A stretch of 64,000 nt of DNA from Trogon surrucura. Taxonomy: Eukaryota > Chordata > Aves > Trogoniformes > Trogonidae. Below, in pieces: positions 24,986-37,414 of the stretch. Position numbers and translations under genes: made by a program. Below the pieces are notes generated by a model. The model was not told the DNA's origin. It did no database searches and saw only the letters and a list, made by a program, of their open reading frames with translations. Every line of letters starts with the position of its first letter. The stretch's first letter is position 1. Location of the stretch: positions 4,432,561-4,496,560 of the forward strand of contig CM036619.1 in the NCBI GenBank assembly GCA_020746105.1, given 5' to 3'.

Positions 24986-25516
24986 TTTCTGCTTCTGCAA
25001 AACAAGGCACATCACTCATACTGCATATCATGGGAACACAGAGACCTGGCCCAGACTGTGCCTGCCATCTCAGAAAACCACGCGGACATGAGCTGCTGGT
25101 TTTCCCAGATTTTAGTTTTCAGAATCTGGCTTTGTTCCACAGCACAGCAATATTCCAGAAGTTTTTGGATTTTTTTTTTTCCACAAAAGAAAATTACATG
25201 ATATGTGGTAAAGAGGATAGAAGGAGAATTTCTTTTTTTCTAATTGAGGTTCAGTTTTGATGTGCTAACTTTGCATTAAAACATCTTTATTTCACAAGTT
25301 GGAGACAGCCTTCTCAAAACACGGATTTGAAAAATATCTTTAAACCTCAGCTTTTCTTTTATCATTAGAAAGTGAGTGAATTCCCCCCCAACTACAGAAA
25401 ACCCCCACACGGAGAACACAAATGTGTTCTGCCACATTTTAATTAGTGGGTAGGAGGCACAAAAGTGTGTGCTGGTCCCAGATTTGCTCTTTGTGGGCCT
25501 GAAAGGACAAAGGACA

Positions 25517-25610
25517 AGGTTCAGACCAGGTTGGTTCAGCTGGGGTTTGTATGTGCAGACTCTTGTGTGGCAACATCTTTCCTCACCGTGAAGGTGTTGT
25601 TATTCTGTCA
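25517..25610 (+). repeat. Unidentified dispersed repeat, copy B
   Basis: Plus-strand counterpart of 22540-22620, with a few small insertions, including a duplicated gtt before attctgtca. The two copies lie about 3 kb apart in inverted orientation. The flanks do not match beyond the shared ~90 bp, which argues for independent insertions of one repeat family rather than a local duplication. Confidence 0.6.
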
Positions 25611-26119
25611 ATGGAGGTGCACTTGCCTCCCAGGAGAACATCCTCCTACCTCTACATCTGCTGCTGCGTGATCAGGATGATCTGTGGCTACAGCGAGTGA
25701 TGCACACAAAGCTGTCGCTCAAACGTAGGGTTGGAAATTCAGGTGGGAAACCCTCAGGGTGAACATGACAAATTCCACCGCTGCAGTTCTGAGCAGTGTC
25801 CTTCTGAGGTAGCGCCAGAAGCCAACCCTTGACCACCACCTCTACATCACCGACTCCTCCGCACTCCGAATATCCCTTGTACTCCTGCTGTAATTCCCAA
25901 CCCCTGAAATTCCACATCTGCACATCCCTTCCACTTCTAGAATTTGTCCATTCTGTGTTGTTTTTTTTCTCCTCTCAGGAAAAGCTTTGAGCACCTTCAC
26001 AGACAGATGTCACGCAGGTCACTCCAACCTCTTTTTCTATGGTCTGACCTAGGGTGAACCTTTTTTATGTGGCCTTTTGAAAATAACGTACCTCACAATG
26101 CTGAATCACTGCCCTCCAA

Positions 26120-26310
26120 TTTCAGAAGGACTAATAGCAGAGATTATAATTAATATGATGGAGGAGTAACAGTAATTACCAGTAGACGTCAATGACTATT
26201 TTGACTGCCATTGTTATTAATATTAATAATAGTAATTGTTGTTATTCCTCTGGCAATTAGAAAAGTAATAGGATTATTGCTGTTATTATATGCTGTCATT
26301 ATTGACCTGT
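26120..26310. promoter_or_regulatory. TAAT-rich block, candidate homeodomain enhancer
   Basis: About 18 TAAT/ATTA cores within ~190 bp, set in GC-balanced surroundings, plus AGACGTCA at 26184-26191, one mismatch from a cAMP-response element. Dense homeodomain cores are typical of conserved developmental enhancers, but low-complexity AT-rich DNA gives the same pattern. The enrichment is seen; the function is inferred. Confidence 0.25.
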
Positions 26311-26660
26311 AACCCTGAGGCATCTCAGAGCACTGGTCATGGTTGAGGACATCCCTGTTCTAGGCTTTCCCTGAGCTTGAGCCTCAAAGCACAAGCCAAG
26401 AGGCCTCCTGGGGAGACACTGAAATGAGGTGAAGGAGGTAGGGACACAAGATGTCAGCGTCAGCATCCTGACACAAACAAATGGGTGCTAGTGTGCACAT
26501 CAAGGAGTCAGGAGATCCAGAGGCATTCCCCATCTCCACCACAACCTTTCCACATGACCTCCAAGCTGGCATTTGTAAAGCCACTGGGGACAGGAGGCAG
26601 TTGCAGGTTACAAGGCTTAATTGTAAGTGTCTCCGTGGGCGTTAGGTGCCCAATCTCACA

Positions 26661-26702
26661 TTACAGCCACCAAGGAGCTAATTACAGCCACCAAGGAGCT
26701 AA
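26661..26702. repeat. Exact 21-bp tandem duplication
   Basis: The unit ttacagccaccaaggagcta plus a final a occurs twice head-to-tail without a mismatch, indicating a recent slippage or duplication. Confidence 0.9.
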
Positions 26703-27978
26703 TCAGCACTCTCGTTGGAGACTGATAAGCAGTTTAACTGACTGTATGGACAGCGAACCCACTTGCCTAAACATAAGCACCACAGGTTATCTGAGAATCT
26801 CAGACCTACCTCTGAAACCCACCGAACATCTTCATGACGCGGTTCCCCATCAGTTGGAGATGTTATGCCTCGCTCTTCTACACCTGTGTGTTTTGACACG
26901 CCATCCTCCATGATAAGAAGAGTCCAGAGCCCTGCACTTGACTGACTGACATCAAGTGTATCACTAACAACGTAAGAGTTGGTTTGTGGCGAAGTCAAGA
27001 TGGTCAGCGCCTGATTTAACTGGCAGTGATTGTCTCCTTTATGAATCTCATGTCTGGATGTAAGATCTCAAGATAAGCCAAACACTACATATATACTTTG
27101 GATATATTTGCACACTTCAACCTATCCTGGAAGCCTACGACATCCGTGGATGAGAAGACAGTCCAGCTCCGTGTGCTGACCACATCTCTAGCAGGAATCC
27201 ACTGGTCAGGAGCTTTGCAGAAACCAGTGTTGTCTTGCAGACCACTCTCTGCTCTCCAGGAGTGATATATAAGACAAGGGACTCCTAGTCCTCTCCCTGG
27301 GTATGCAGCAGGTGGTATTACAGACCTCCCAGGGTCCACTCCATCCTGAATTACGCTGTGATCGTAGGTTCCTGCAATGAAGGTTGTGTGCCCTCATGGG
27401 AACATTGTGCCCACCAGTGTGGCTTCATGTCAAGAAGGGCACTTTAAGGGACAGTTTTTTATTGATTCCAGAATAGCAGCATTCGTGCCACTTGTCCTTC
27501 GTTCGCATCTCCCTGCAAGAAGGCCTCATGGGCTCCACCCTGACAGCAAAGCCCAGGTTGGCCTCGGAAGACTTGGCCATGGAAGGCCTGAAGTGTCTTT
27601 GGCCCTTCTCCAGCAGGTGACTGGCCTTCCTGCTTCTGAACTTTTGCCATCAAAACACATGGTCAGTATTTATTTGCGAGCCAGGCAGATAATTGTAATC
27701 AACCCACTGCTATTACAGTCACCTTTCCTATGTGCTTTGTGAGGATGACAACTTTGAGCCCTGGACCATGGCTACATAACGAGTCCGGTTCCCCATCCCA
27801 GGATGCTCTGACATTTTCTGCACCCAGGTCCTCCATTCACTGCATCTCACAGGACAACCTCCCTCTGGCCAGCTGGTCTGCCCACACCATGGACAGGAGC
27901 ATCTTTCCACAGGACCATGAGTGGTGTGGGAGAAAAAACAAAGCTCCTCCCTGTTATCATTGGTGATGCTTGTTACAC

Positions 27979-28018
27979 GGAGCCCTTGTTTTCCTCCTGG
28001 AGCCCTTGTTTTCCTCCT
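27979..28018. repeat. Exact 20-bp tandem duplication
   Basis: GGAGCCCTTGTTTTCCTCCT is repeated twice head-to-tail with no mismatch. It is likely to be length-polymorphic. Confidence 0.9.
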
Positions 28019-30975
28019 CTTGGCCCAGGGCCACGGGAAGGACTCTTTGTTCCTCAGTGCCCTGTTTAATCATTTACACTAGGGCAAAGTCAAGGTGGGA
28101 CAGACACCATGTTCCAAGGACCTCAGTGCTTGGGGAGGTGTCACACTGCCAGGACCTCCAACCTGCCCATCCTGCTTCTGCAACCCCACACCAGGCTGAC
28201 CTGGGGACTCACCCCAGCTATGACAGAGTCCTCCTGAAAGGCCGGTTTATTTGGAGGAGTGTTTCAAACTGCTGTTAAGTCCACCTCCAGCCACAGGTTT
28301 CCCAGGCAATGCCATTCCTGTGCTTCACACTATGTGCCTACTTGATCCACACCCAGTTCCTTGCCCTCCCCACCCAAGGAGAAATTAACTCCTTCCCACC
28401 CACGGAGAAACTCCCTGTCACACCCAGGGAGCCCCAGCCGTTACCTGGTGACCTGCTAACAAACATGTTCTCCGTGCCACAATGCTGACACTCTCTCTGA
28501 AGCGCAAAAGGTAACAGCGGGCACACTGGTCCCTCCCCTGGGGTCGGCAGCACCTCTGCACTCCTCATCCCCAGTGTCGTGCATTTGGAGTGTTCACATT
28601 TCTGGTGGGTGAGTTCCTGGCCTTGGGCTCTTTGGAAGGCTTTGCAGGAGGAGAGATAGTACCTACCAAAAACTTAGTATGGCACAGAGCAAATATCTGA
28701 TACAACAGAGAGCTAATACAACATTAATCCATCAGCATTTTGTCCAGAAGCCAGAACCAGCAGCAAGGCTCGATCTAGGGATGTCTTTGCAACATGTACC
28801 ATTGACAAAGTTCAAGGAGCTCTGTGCATGTCATTCACTGAACTGGCCACTCACAGCCCCAGAGACCCAAGTACTGTAAACACTGTGGGAACAAAAACAT
28901 TGGTTGGACATAAACAGGAAGACTAAAAGAAATTTGTGTCACCGATGGGAGGGTCTTGTTTCCAAAGCAACTGGGTGGAACTTCAAACCACTGAGAGCAT
29001 GGTTAGGAAGGACATGAAGATGTGACCTTGTCCTTCCCTTTGTCCCACGGCAAGATCAAGCATGCCTGAACCAGTCCTGAGAGCTCTCAGTTTAACCTGC
29101 TCTTGGAACACCAGCTCCACAACACTTGTTGCCCCCAGCCCAGCTCTGCCAAGTCCCTGCCTCAGTTTCCCTGCCTGTAAAAAGAGGAACAACCAGAACA
29201 AGTGGATCCACTGCTGCCTTATCAGAGAGGAAGGAAATGGGGAGCGGAACCATGGGCTGATGGTTGGTGACTTGCAAACACTTGGTGGAAAGAGAAAGAA
29301 AAAGGATGAAGTACTGTGTATGCCTGGGGGTTTGCACCTGCTGACGTGAGTCTGATACGGCTCCAAAGGGCTGTCAGTGTCTTACACATGATGATCCAGG
29401 TGTGCACACATGTGCATGTTTGGTTCTTCCTGTGCTCCTCTGAGCATAAGATGGACATTTGCCTTGCAGAGGAGTTCCCAGCACAGGGACTGTCACCAGA
29501 TTTCCAGGGGATAACAGGTATCTCCTTTTAAGTGCAGTTTGTAGCAAGCTTGGCTTTTTCTTCTACTGAGCATGGAAAAGTGTGAGAATCACAGGGCTGA
29601 GCTTCCTGAAAAAGGTCAACGTTTGGTACTTTGGGCCAGCATCCTACTTCAGTAAAGAGACTGGCAAGATTACTATTTGTGCCCAACACTGCACATATCT
29701 GACGCTCGTGTGAGCATGATTGCAAGTACACTGAGAAGGGTCTTTTTAAAAGGGCAGCATTTTTATGGCACTGTGATAGCCTCACGCTTTGAACTCCACT
29801 GCTTTGGAAGACATCCTGAGCCTCCAAAACTGGTTAATGTGGGTCCAGGTCTCCGGTCAAGAGCAAATCAACACTTTACTTGAATCGATAATTCTCAATC
29901 CTCTGCAAAATCTGCTGTCTGGAATCACCATCTGACAGACTGCACCTCCGCTGGAAAATGTGAGGACCCACAAAGCGAGGCTGAAAACCTGGCTTTTAAG
30001 CCCAGGTGCTCTCCCGCACTGTAATAAGCATTCAAACATGCATGCCAGAAACCTCCAGAGACTCCAATTTGCCAAAGGAGCAGGGGGAAAAAAAAAGCAA
30101 AGACAAGTAGGATTTTTTTCCTCAAGTTTGCACAATAGTGTTAGCACCTGCCAGAGGACCAGAGCAAACTTAGCTGAAGTTTGTCTGGTGTCCTACACCT
30201 TACTCTGTTCCTAATTTAGCTCTTAAGTCACTGCTCCAGCCACACTAAACCTGTGTCATTAAATCATCTCACAGCCCTCTGGGGAACAGTTAAGACTCAG
30301 GATGGCCTCTCAGCATTACTGTGCAATTTAGCTCTGTTTAATTCCCGTTAGCTGAGAAATATGACAAAAAAATATCTAGGAGATCAGTGATCAGCCATAC
30401 AGCTTCTATTCTTGACAGATGCACAAACCCAAATTTCCATTGATAGTAATTGCTGAAAACTAGGACTTCTTGATGTATCCAGGGCTCTCAAGAGCTTGAT
30501 ATTTGCTGTTCTTCCGGCATGGAAATACAAAGTTTAAATATAAAACCTGCCTTGTAAAGTTCTGTGCAATCCAATCAGCCAGTAAAATTCTTACAGATGA
30601 TAGCACACTGATCCTGGCATAATCCAATGTTTCATAAATGTCTTAAAAGATTAAGGCATCATTTTCTGCCCAAATGACACAGGAGATTCACATCTCTGCA
30701 GAGTAAACACTGGCAGCAGTCTTGCATAAGAGCCAGCAATATTGCTAAAATTCTCCTCTGTGCTCCCTTACAAGGGCAATTACATAATCACAAGCCTTCA
30801 TCTATCAAAAGCAATCCTTTTCACTAAATGACATGCTCTGGTGTAAGTGCACAAGCACACATCAGCTGGGGAGGAAGGGAAGGTGGCTGGATTGCATCAC
30901 CTGACTGACCCGGAAAGAGGATTTTAACCGTTTAATGACTCATCTATGCTATTTTCTTTTGTTACTTTCCAGTTC

Positions 30976-31203
30976 TTAGATATAAGGGAGAAATTCTTCA
31001 CCATGAGAGTGGTGAGGCACTGGCACAGGTTGCCCAAGGAGGCTGTGGATGCCCCATTCCTGGAAGTGATCAAGGCCAGGTTGGACGGGGCTTTGAGCAA
31101 CATGGTCTAGTGGGAGAGAGGTGTCCCTGCCCATGGCAGGGGGGTTGGAACTAGATGATCTTCAAGGTCCCTTCCAACCTTAACCATTCTATGATTCTAG
31201 GAT
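30976..31203 (+). mobile_element. CR1 LINE 3' fragment, group 2
   Basis: It starts in the IREKFFTMRVVRHWHRLPKE segment of ORF2 (tagatataagggagaaattc) and ends with tgtccctgcccatggcaggg, ggggttggaactagatgatc and attctatgattctagg. About 225 bp. Confidence 0.95.
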
Positions 31204-31877
31204 TTTCAGAGTATCTTTGACAGAGCACACCAAGTCTCTTTGACTAATGAATTGTGGTCCCCAACATACGATGCACTGTGCTTGCAGTCACACATGCCCC
31301 ATCCTTCTTTATGAAAGATGAGGATTGTACCTGAAAAGGAGAAGGGGTCAGAGAAAGACTCTGGCTGAAAGACCTGTGGCTGCAGAACTCCCAAAGAAAC
31401 CTAACCTGACACTTGCCAAAACTTTGAAGAACTAAGACCCCATCCTGCTCAGTCCCTTAGGGACTAGGATTTCTGCTGCTTCCTCTGCCAGAGGCTTCCT
31501 TAGCTCCTAGTTTTATCCTAAACCTCAATGAGATCTGCAAATCAGGGCAATTACTGCCTGAATCTTAAGGTCACTGCAGACGGGAGTGGGTGTCTGTGTA
31601 TAAGCTTGTCATTCAGATTCTGTAGTACCCATTGGGAGACATCGCCTAGGATGAGATGTCCTGGCCATGCCTGTTGCTCTCAACTGCCACTATCTGCAAC
31701 ATCCCAGCTACTTCTCTGCATCAGTTCTGGAACAGATAAAGCAATAGGCACCGTTGGCACCACCTCCTGATAAGTAGAGAGCTACAGATAGAAGCTGTCT
31801 CAGGAAAAATGATATCAAGAGGCATATACTTGTCCCAAAGGGCCATGTCCAGCTATAAAACCATCAAATATCATCAG
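31204..31877. other. Unique spacer between CR1 copies
   Basis: About 670 bp with no recognised gene or repeat. Confidence 0.5.
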
Positions 31878-32367
31878 CCTCTCACGACAAGAAAGATGTT
31901 GAGGTGCTGGAGCATGTCCAGAGAAGGGCAATGAAACTGGTGAAGGGTCTTGAGACCAAGTCCTCTGAGGAGCGTCTAAGGGAACTGAGTTGTCGAGCCT
32001 GGAGGAAAGGAGGCTGAGGAGAGACCTCATCATTCTCTACAACTACCTGAAAGGAGGTTGTAGTGAGGTGGGAGGGTCAGTCTCATGTCCCATGGAACAA
32101 GCAATAGGACAAGAGGAAATGGCTTCAAGTTGTACCAGGGGAGGCTTAGATTGGATATTTAGAAAGTATTATTCACTGAAAGGGTTGTCAATCACTGGAA
32201 CAGGCTGCCCAGGGAAGTGATGGAGTCACCATCCCTGGAGGTACTTAAAAGCCATGTAGTTGTGTTGCTTAGGGACATGGTTTAGTGGTGGACTTGGCAG
32301 CATTAGATTAATGGTTGTACTCAATTTTAAAGGACTTTTCTAACCTAAATGTTTCCATGATTCCATA
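31878..32367 (+). mobile_element. CR1 LINE fragment, group 3
   Basis: About 490 bp from the [20 protein letters not shown] segment through [40 protein letters not shown] and [11 protein letters not shown], a frame-shifted version of HWNRLPRE. The 3' end has ggtttagtggtggacttggc and the tail tttccatgattccat. Frameshifts are visible, so it is non-functional. Confidence 0.95.
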
Positions 32368-33099
32368 AAGATACTAACTAACCTGTTACAGAAGATCTCT
32401 GCCATGTTGCCAACAAGAGCCCCTGGAAAAGCCCAGGCTCTGACACAGTTTGCCGCCTCACAGGAAATCCATGGCATCTCTTGCCCTCACTGGGGCTTCC
32501 CCTTGAGCTGGTGGCTCAGATTAGGACATGTGTGTTGTCCTCGAGGGAGATAAGGTCAAGTTGAACAGGGGCCCTGACAATTCCCATTTGGGTTTGGGAT
32601 GGGCCTTATATCTCTCTTCTTATTACTGCCTCTCATGGTGCATCTGCAAGGGGAAAACAAAGGACAGAAAGGACCGGATTTAACACACGCGACCTCCTCT
32701 GAGGCGGCTGAGTGAGGGATGTAATTCACTGAAGTGCCTTCCCTCAGCAGGAGAGACCTTCCCGACTGCTGCTAATGAAATAGCAGGAAACAGTATTTTC
32801 CTGCTGAGACCTGGCGAGCAAACAGCACAGAGGGGGGATTTTTGGCACAGTTCCTCTACGAGAGTAACATGATAATTGGATGAAGGCAAATGAGAAGCAA
32901 AGAGAAGGAGGCCATGACGGCAAGGTCACCGGGGAGGAGTTCAGAGTCTGCGAGACAGCTTGAGACGGAGTTCTGAGCTGGGAAGGGAAGCGAGCTCGAA
33001 GAGGAAGAGATGGAGCAAGGAAGAAATGGGACAGGGAAGGAAGGACAGGAGGTGGGTATCCCCAAAGAGTTCCCACCAGGGGCAGAACTGGAAGAGTCA
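32368..33099. other. Unique spacer between CR1 copies
   Basis: About 730 bp. Purine-rich on the + strand at about 32880-33060 (gaagag and aaggag runs). Overlapping serine/proline-rich minus-strand frames here are shadows of that composition. Confidence 0.45.
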
Positions 33100-33487
33100 T
33101 CATAGAATGATAGAATCAGAGTATGGCTTGAGTTGGAAGGGACCTTAAACATCATCTAGTTCCAACCCCTCTGCCATGGGCAGGGTCATCTCCCACTGGA
33201 CCAGATTGCTCAACAGCCCATCCAGCCTGGTCTTGAACATTTCCAGGAATGAGGCATCCACAACTTCTCTGGGCAACCCATTCCAGTGTCTCACCATCCT
33301 CATAGTAAAGATCTTCCTAACATCTAATCTAAATCTACCCTGCTCTGGTTTAAACCCGTTGCCTCTCATCCTGTCACTACACACCCTTGTAAACAGCCCC
33401 TCCCCAGCTTTCCTGTAGCCCCCTTCAGGTACTGGAAGGTCACTATAAAGTCTTCTCCTCTCCAGGCTGAACAGGCTCAACAATCCT
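33100..33487 (-). mobile_element. CR1 LINE fragment, group 2
   Basis: The antisense tail (catagaatgatagaatcaga) is followed by the antisense group-2 3' end (cctctgccatgggcagggtc) and ORF2 with MVRHWNGLPREVVDASFLEM, RMRGNGFKPEQGRFRLDVRK and KAGEGLFTRVCS. The minus frame stays open at 33145-33564, partly beyond the element. Homology fades at about 33487. Confidence 0.94.
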
Positions 33488-36165
33488 GACGCACAACACA
33501 GCTGTGACCTGTTAATGTGTCTGGGCCTCCTAAAGGGACCATCTCCCCTACTGAGTAAACACATGGAACCAGATGGATTTTGTTTAACTCTTTATTTCTG
33601 AAAAGATCCCACCTTATATTCAGCCTGATCCACTTGTGATCTAAAAGTTATCTTTCACTGCAATTTTTCCGTCTTCGGTTCAGGGCCCTTAGGTTTCAAA
33701 GCTAAACTAATGCAATGCCCCCACCACCACGACCCATCCAACTTCAATACTTTCCTCCAGCAAATAAATTTCTGCCTTTGAAGCTGAAGCTGGTTGTCAT
33801 GAGTGGCAAAAGAAGTTGATATAAGCAGCACAGAGACACGTACCAAGGCTGGAGGACACTGCTATGGTCCTTTCTCCTGTCACCATCCTCCTGCAATGAC
33901 AGTTTCAGTGCTACATCACCTCATCCAGTCTCGGACTTGCAGAGTGGGGAACTACAAGCTCAAGAAGATATGAGAGGGCCTATCAAACCCTTGCAAATCA
34001 TTCACTCACCAGACAACCTGTCCTTGGAGAGGTGGAACAAATCTGGGTTTTTAGAGATCAGAGGTGTTTTTAGAGAGAGATTTTGGAGACTTTTAGAGAC
34101 TTCTTCTCTGAGGTAATAATATGTAGTGTACTTACAGCATTGTATTTCCATTAGTGGAGACACTGATTGTAGGAATTTTGACATTTACAATCTCTGGTGC
34201 TTCACCAGACTTGACTGAGATGGATAAAGGATTCAAAGGTATGGAAGAGTGAGGGGGAAAAAGCACATCGAGTGATTAGCTTTTCATCTCTAGTATATCA
34301 GAAATCAACTCGAAATGCTCTGAAAAGATGACTCAGTCATTTCAGAGGATCAAGACGATTTTGCCACTTCCAGTTACAATTTTCAAGAAAAGCTGGACAC
34401 ATGCTGAGAGGAGGAGAGTAAACAAAAGGCGATTGTCTGGCTAATTTTTTGACATACGTTGACGCGGGCGGTTGTCCAGTGAATAGACTCATTGAAAGTG
34501 TCTTTCAAAGCCAGGCACGAGATTGGTTGCAGAAAACAAAGTTTTTGTTGGAAAGCCTTGGCACTAGAACTAAACAACTGTTGTGCTCTGCCCATGGGAA
34601 GGCTGCAGCTTATCTCCCCAGCAGCGAGAAAGCAACCCAACCCCGCCAGCAAAACAGAAAACAGCAGCGGAGATTAATCAATAGCACTTAAAGAAGAGAA
34701 AGTGCAGGAACAAGCTGTTAATATTGTACTCAGAGGACAGACCTGCTCTAGGAAGCCACTTACAAATACTCTAGGATGAGGTGGAAAAAAAAAAAAGGTT
34801 TTTAAGATCAATTAGTGTTTGCAAATTATCCCCTGTGATTGTGTTTCCATGGGTTCGGGGAAGGTAGCACACAGGTTGTGGTGGGAACTGGGGGCACCTC
34901 TCCATCCTCTGAGTCTCAGCAGGGTAAACATGATGCTGGGACAGTCGAAGTGTTCTGGCCTGCACCAGGCAGAATGAAAAAAATACGAGAGAAACTGCTG
35001 ATGTTGCAGCCGAAGGGATTCAAAAGCTGAACTGACTTAAAGCGGGTCACTTCCACAGAGCTTGCAAACTGCCTTCAAATTATCTGGTCAAATGAGCGTT
35101 AGATAAGCAAAGAGTCTTTCTGGGCCTTCAGGGGAATTCAGACAAGAGGGTTATTCAGCAGCTGGGTGATGAGTAAAACTCTCTGAGGCAGGTGGGGGAT
35201 AAATCACTGCCGCAAACTGAAGACTCAGCTGGGGCTGCGAGGCAGGCTGGGAGGGTGTCTGAGGAAACCTCGGTGGCTGAGCTGAGCTGCGGCAGGGACT
35301 GGGTCTGTCCTGCCCAGCTACCACATCCCTGAGCTCTTTGAGGAAGCTGATTTCAAGAAGTTGTATTTTTTTTCGCTTGGGTTTGTTTTTCAGCCAGGTT
35401 TCCTAAGTGGCTAGGAAATCCCCTTGCACAGTCACTGTGCTCGTCTGTAACTCTCCCCGTGCCCAACGCTTTTTACCCCACAAACCCAGGGCTTTCAGAG
35501 GTCCAAACAAAGGGGTTTTTTCCTACCCATGTGTGAAAACCGGAGAGTGAAGTGTTTGGGTTCAAAGGATTTGAGCAAAGCATCATGGAGTCACAGTTCC
35601 TCCGTAACACCAGGGGAGGGGACAAAAAGAGCTGGGGGGTGCCCACACTCAAACACACATCAGGTTGGGGAGACGGAGAGGAGATGGAGAGCATTCCCAT
35701 CTGGTGGGGACAATCTCTGCCCACCTGCAGCCAGGACTGGACCTGCTCTGAGACCCTGGTGAACACTCCGAGGATGTGAACAGAGGAGTGACCTGGAGAG
35801 TACCACACCTGTGGTCTGGCCCGGGACTAGCACAGGAGATAGCATGGCTGGAAATGAAGATGGGCAGGAGACAGAAGTCTGGTTTCTGCCAGTACATCAC
35901 TGCAGAGCTGGGCAAGCCGCCCATTCCCTTATGCCTCCAGTTCTGGCAAAAACTAGGCTGCAGATCTGTCTTCACAGTGGGCTCTGAAATCCTCTGGAGG
36001 AGGCAGGGTATGTGCATTAGCCAGCACAAGCCGGCCCTTGTGACCCTCGAAAAGGGAAGGCACACAATTTCTCCTGCAGCCAGTGGTTAGTAGTGCCACG
36101 TAAGTCAGCTGCTGATGTTTCAAGGTATAGCAGTAAGGTTAACGAAGAATGCTGAGGTCATCGCT
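33488..36165. other. Unique non-coding DNA
   Basis: About 2.7 kb with no recognised gene. The motif ttttagaga recurs several times at about 34048-34100. Overlapping frames at 35473-36090 (up to 138 codons) show no domains. Confidence 0.5.
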
Positions 36166-36299
36166 TCCCCCTTCCCTTCCCTTCCCTTCCCTTCCCTTCC
36201 CTTCCCTTCCCTTCCCTTCCCTTCCCTTCCCTTCCCTTCCCTTCCCTTCCCTTCCCTTCCCTTCCCTTCCCTTCCCTTCCCTTCCCTTCCCTTCCCTTT
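36166..36299. repeat. (CCCTT)n pentanucleotide microsatellite, about 26 units
   Basis: An essentially perfect CCCTT/AAGGG tract of ~130 bp. It is a homopurine-homopyrimidine mirror repeat, a class known to form intramolecular triplex DNA, and its AAGGG strand can form G-rich structures. It reads as repeating Ser-Leu-Pro-Phe-Pro on the plus strand and Gly-Lys-Gly-Arg-Glu on the minus strand, so open frames crossing it are not genes. Confidence 0.98.
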
Positions 36300-36340
36300 G
36301 TTTAAACAAAGATCTTCTCCTTCCTGTGCTATCCGGGAGC

Positions 36341-36395
36341 CACAGAATCATTAAGGTCAGAAAGGACCTCTGGCCATCTTCAGTCCAGTCTCCTG
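36341..36395 (-). mobile_element. CR1 LINE 3' tip (short)
   Basis: About 55 bp: cacagaatcattaaggtcag, aaaggacctctggccatctt and cagtcc. This is the antisense 3' extremity of a CR1, about 40 bp from the microsatellite. Confidence 0.75.
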
Positions 36396-36912
36396 TTTTA
36401 AGAACAGTTATTGTTATCTTCAAAGTTTGATCAGGATCTTATGCAAGTGCCTCTGCGTATCTCCAGGTGTGAAGATATCACCCCATCCCTGCGTACCTGC
36501 CCCAGAACTTAGCCATTCTCACAGAAAATGTTTCCTTTGTTGTGGAGGGCACCAAACCAGAAATGTTCAGACTGGTGCGAATGGGGATGTTTTGTGTGGA
36601 AGTCCCAGAAGGAAAAAAATGGCAGGGGAAGGGCTGCACAAGTGGTGCATGCTGATGGAACCCAGCAGAACAAGTCAGGAAGATCCCAGCGCACCTCCGT
36701 GCACCATGTCAGGACACCCGGGATAGGAGACGAAAGTTCGTGAGTAAAATCTGGTGATTCACAGGCATGGGAAAGGGTGGAGACATTCAACATGTGGCAT
36801 CCTTTGTTCTCTGTGGCCTTGCAGGGAAGCCTGGACAGACCACTTGGACACGAGTGTTTTGATGCCGAACTGGTGGGTACACACTTATTGCTGCTTGTGG
36901 GCATGAAGGTCT
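36396..36912. other. Unique spacer
   Basis: About 520 bp with no recognised gene or repeat. Confidence 0.5.
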
Positions 36913-37282
36913 GAATCACAGAATCACAGAATGTCAGGGGTTGGAAGGGACCTCAAAAGATCATCTAGTCCAGCCCCCCTGCCAGAGCAGGATCACCTAC
37001 AGTAGGTCACACAGGAACGCATCCAGGTGGGTTTTGAATGTCTCCAGAGAAGGAGACTCCACAACCTCCCTGGGCAGCCTGTGCCAGGGCTCTGTCACCC
37101 TCACAGTGAAAAAGTTTTTTCTAATGTTTTTGTGGAACTTCCTGTGTTCCAGCTTGTACCCATTGCCTCTTGTCCTGTCATTGGACATCCCTGAGAAGAG
37201 CCTGGCTCCGTCCTCCTGACACTCACCCTGTACGTATTTATAAACATTAAGGAAGTCACCCCTCAGCCTCCTCTTCTCAATG
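36913..37282 (-). mobile_element. CR1 LINE fragment, group 1, nearly undamaged frame
   Basis: The antisense tail (gaatcacagaatcacagaat) leads into an intact 97-codon minus frame (36997-37290). It contains [40 protein letters not shown] and [20 protein letters not shown], followed by [20 protein letters not shown]. The lack of frameshifts suggests a relatively young insertion, but it is truncated at the same distal position as many others. Confidence 0.96.
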
Positions 37283-37414
37283 AGTGACATCAGTTTTGGT
37301 TTTCTTTTAAAATTTAATCAACTCCACCACTACAAGGTCTCACATCATGTGTTATTACATGGACCCAACACTGACATTTCCTACAGCTACAACTTCTGGT
37401 TTTTGCCTCATCCT

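Larger units (their letters stand above)
24986..30975. other. Six-kb CR1-free unique block
   Basis: No gene recognised. It contains dispersed-repeat copy B (25517-25610), a TAAT-rich block (26120-26310) and two exact short tandem duplications (26661-26702 and 27979-28018), each listed separately. A degenerate repeat with ggagaaa-t/ct units occurs at about 28363-28432. Confidence 0.5.

Noticed and set aside
24451..25260. 269-codon plus-strand frame, the longest in the window
   Set aside because: Most of it is antisense to a minus-strand CR1 fragment (24254-24985).
36115..36430. Low-complexity proteins with repeated SLPFP or EGKGREGK
   Set aside because: Pure translation of the (CCCTT)n microsatellite.
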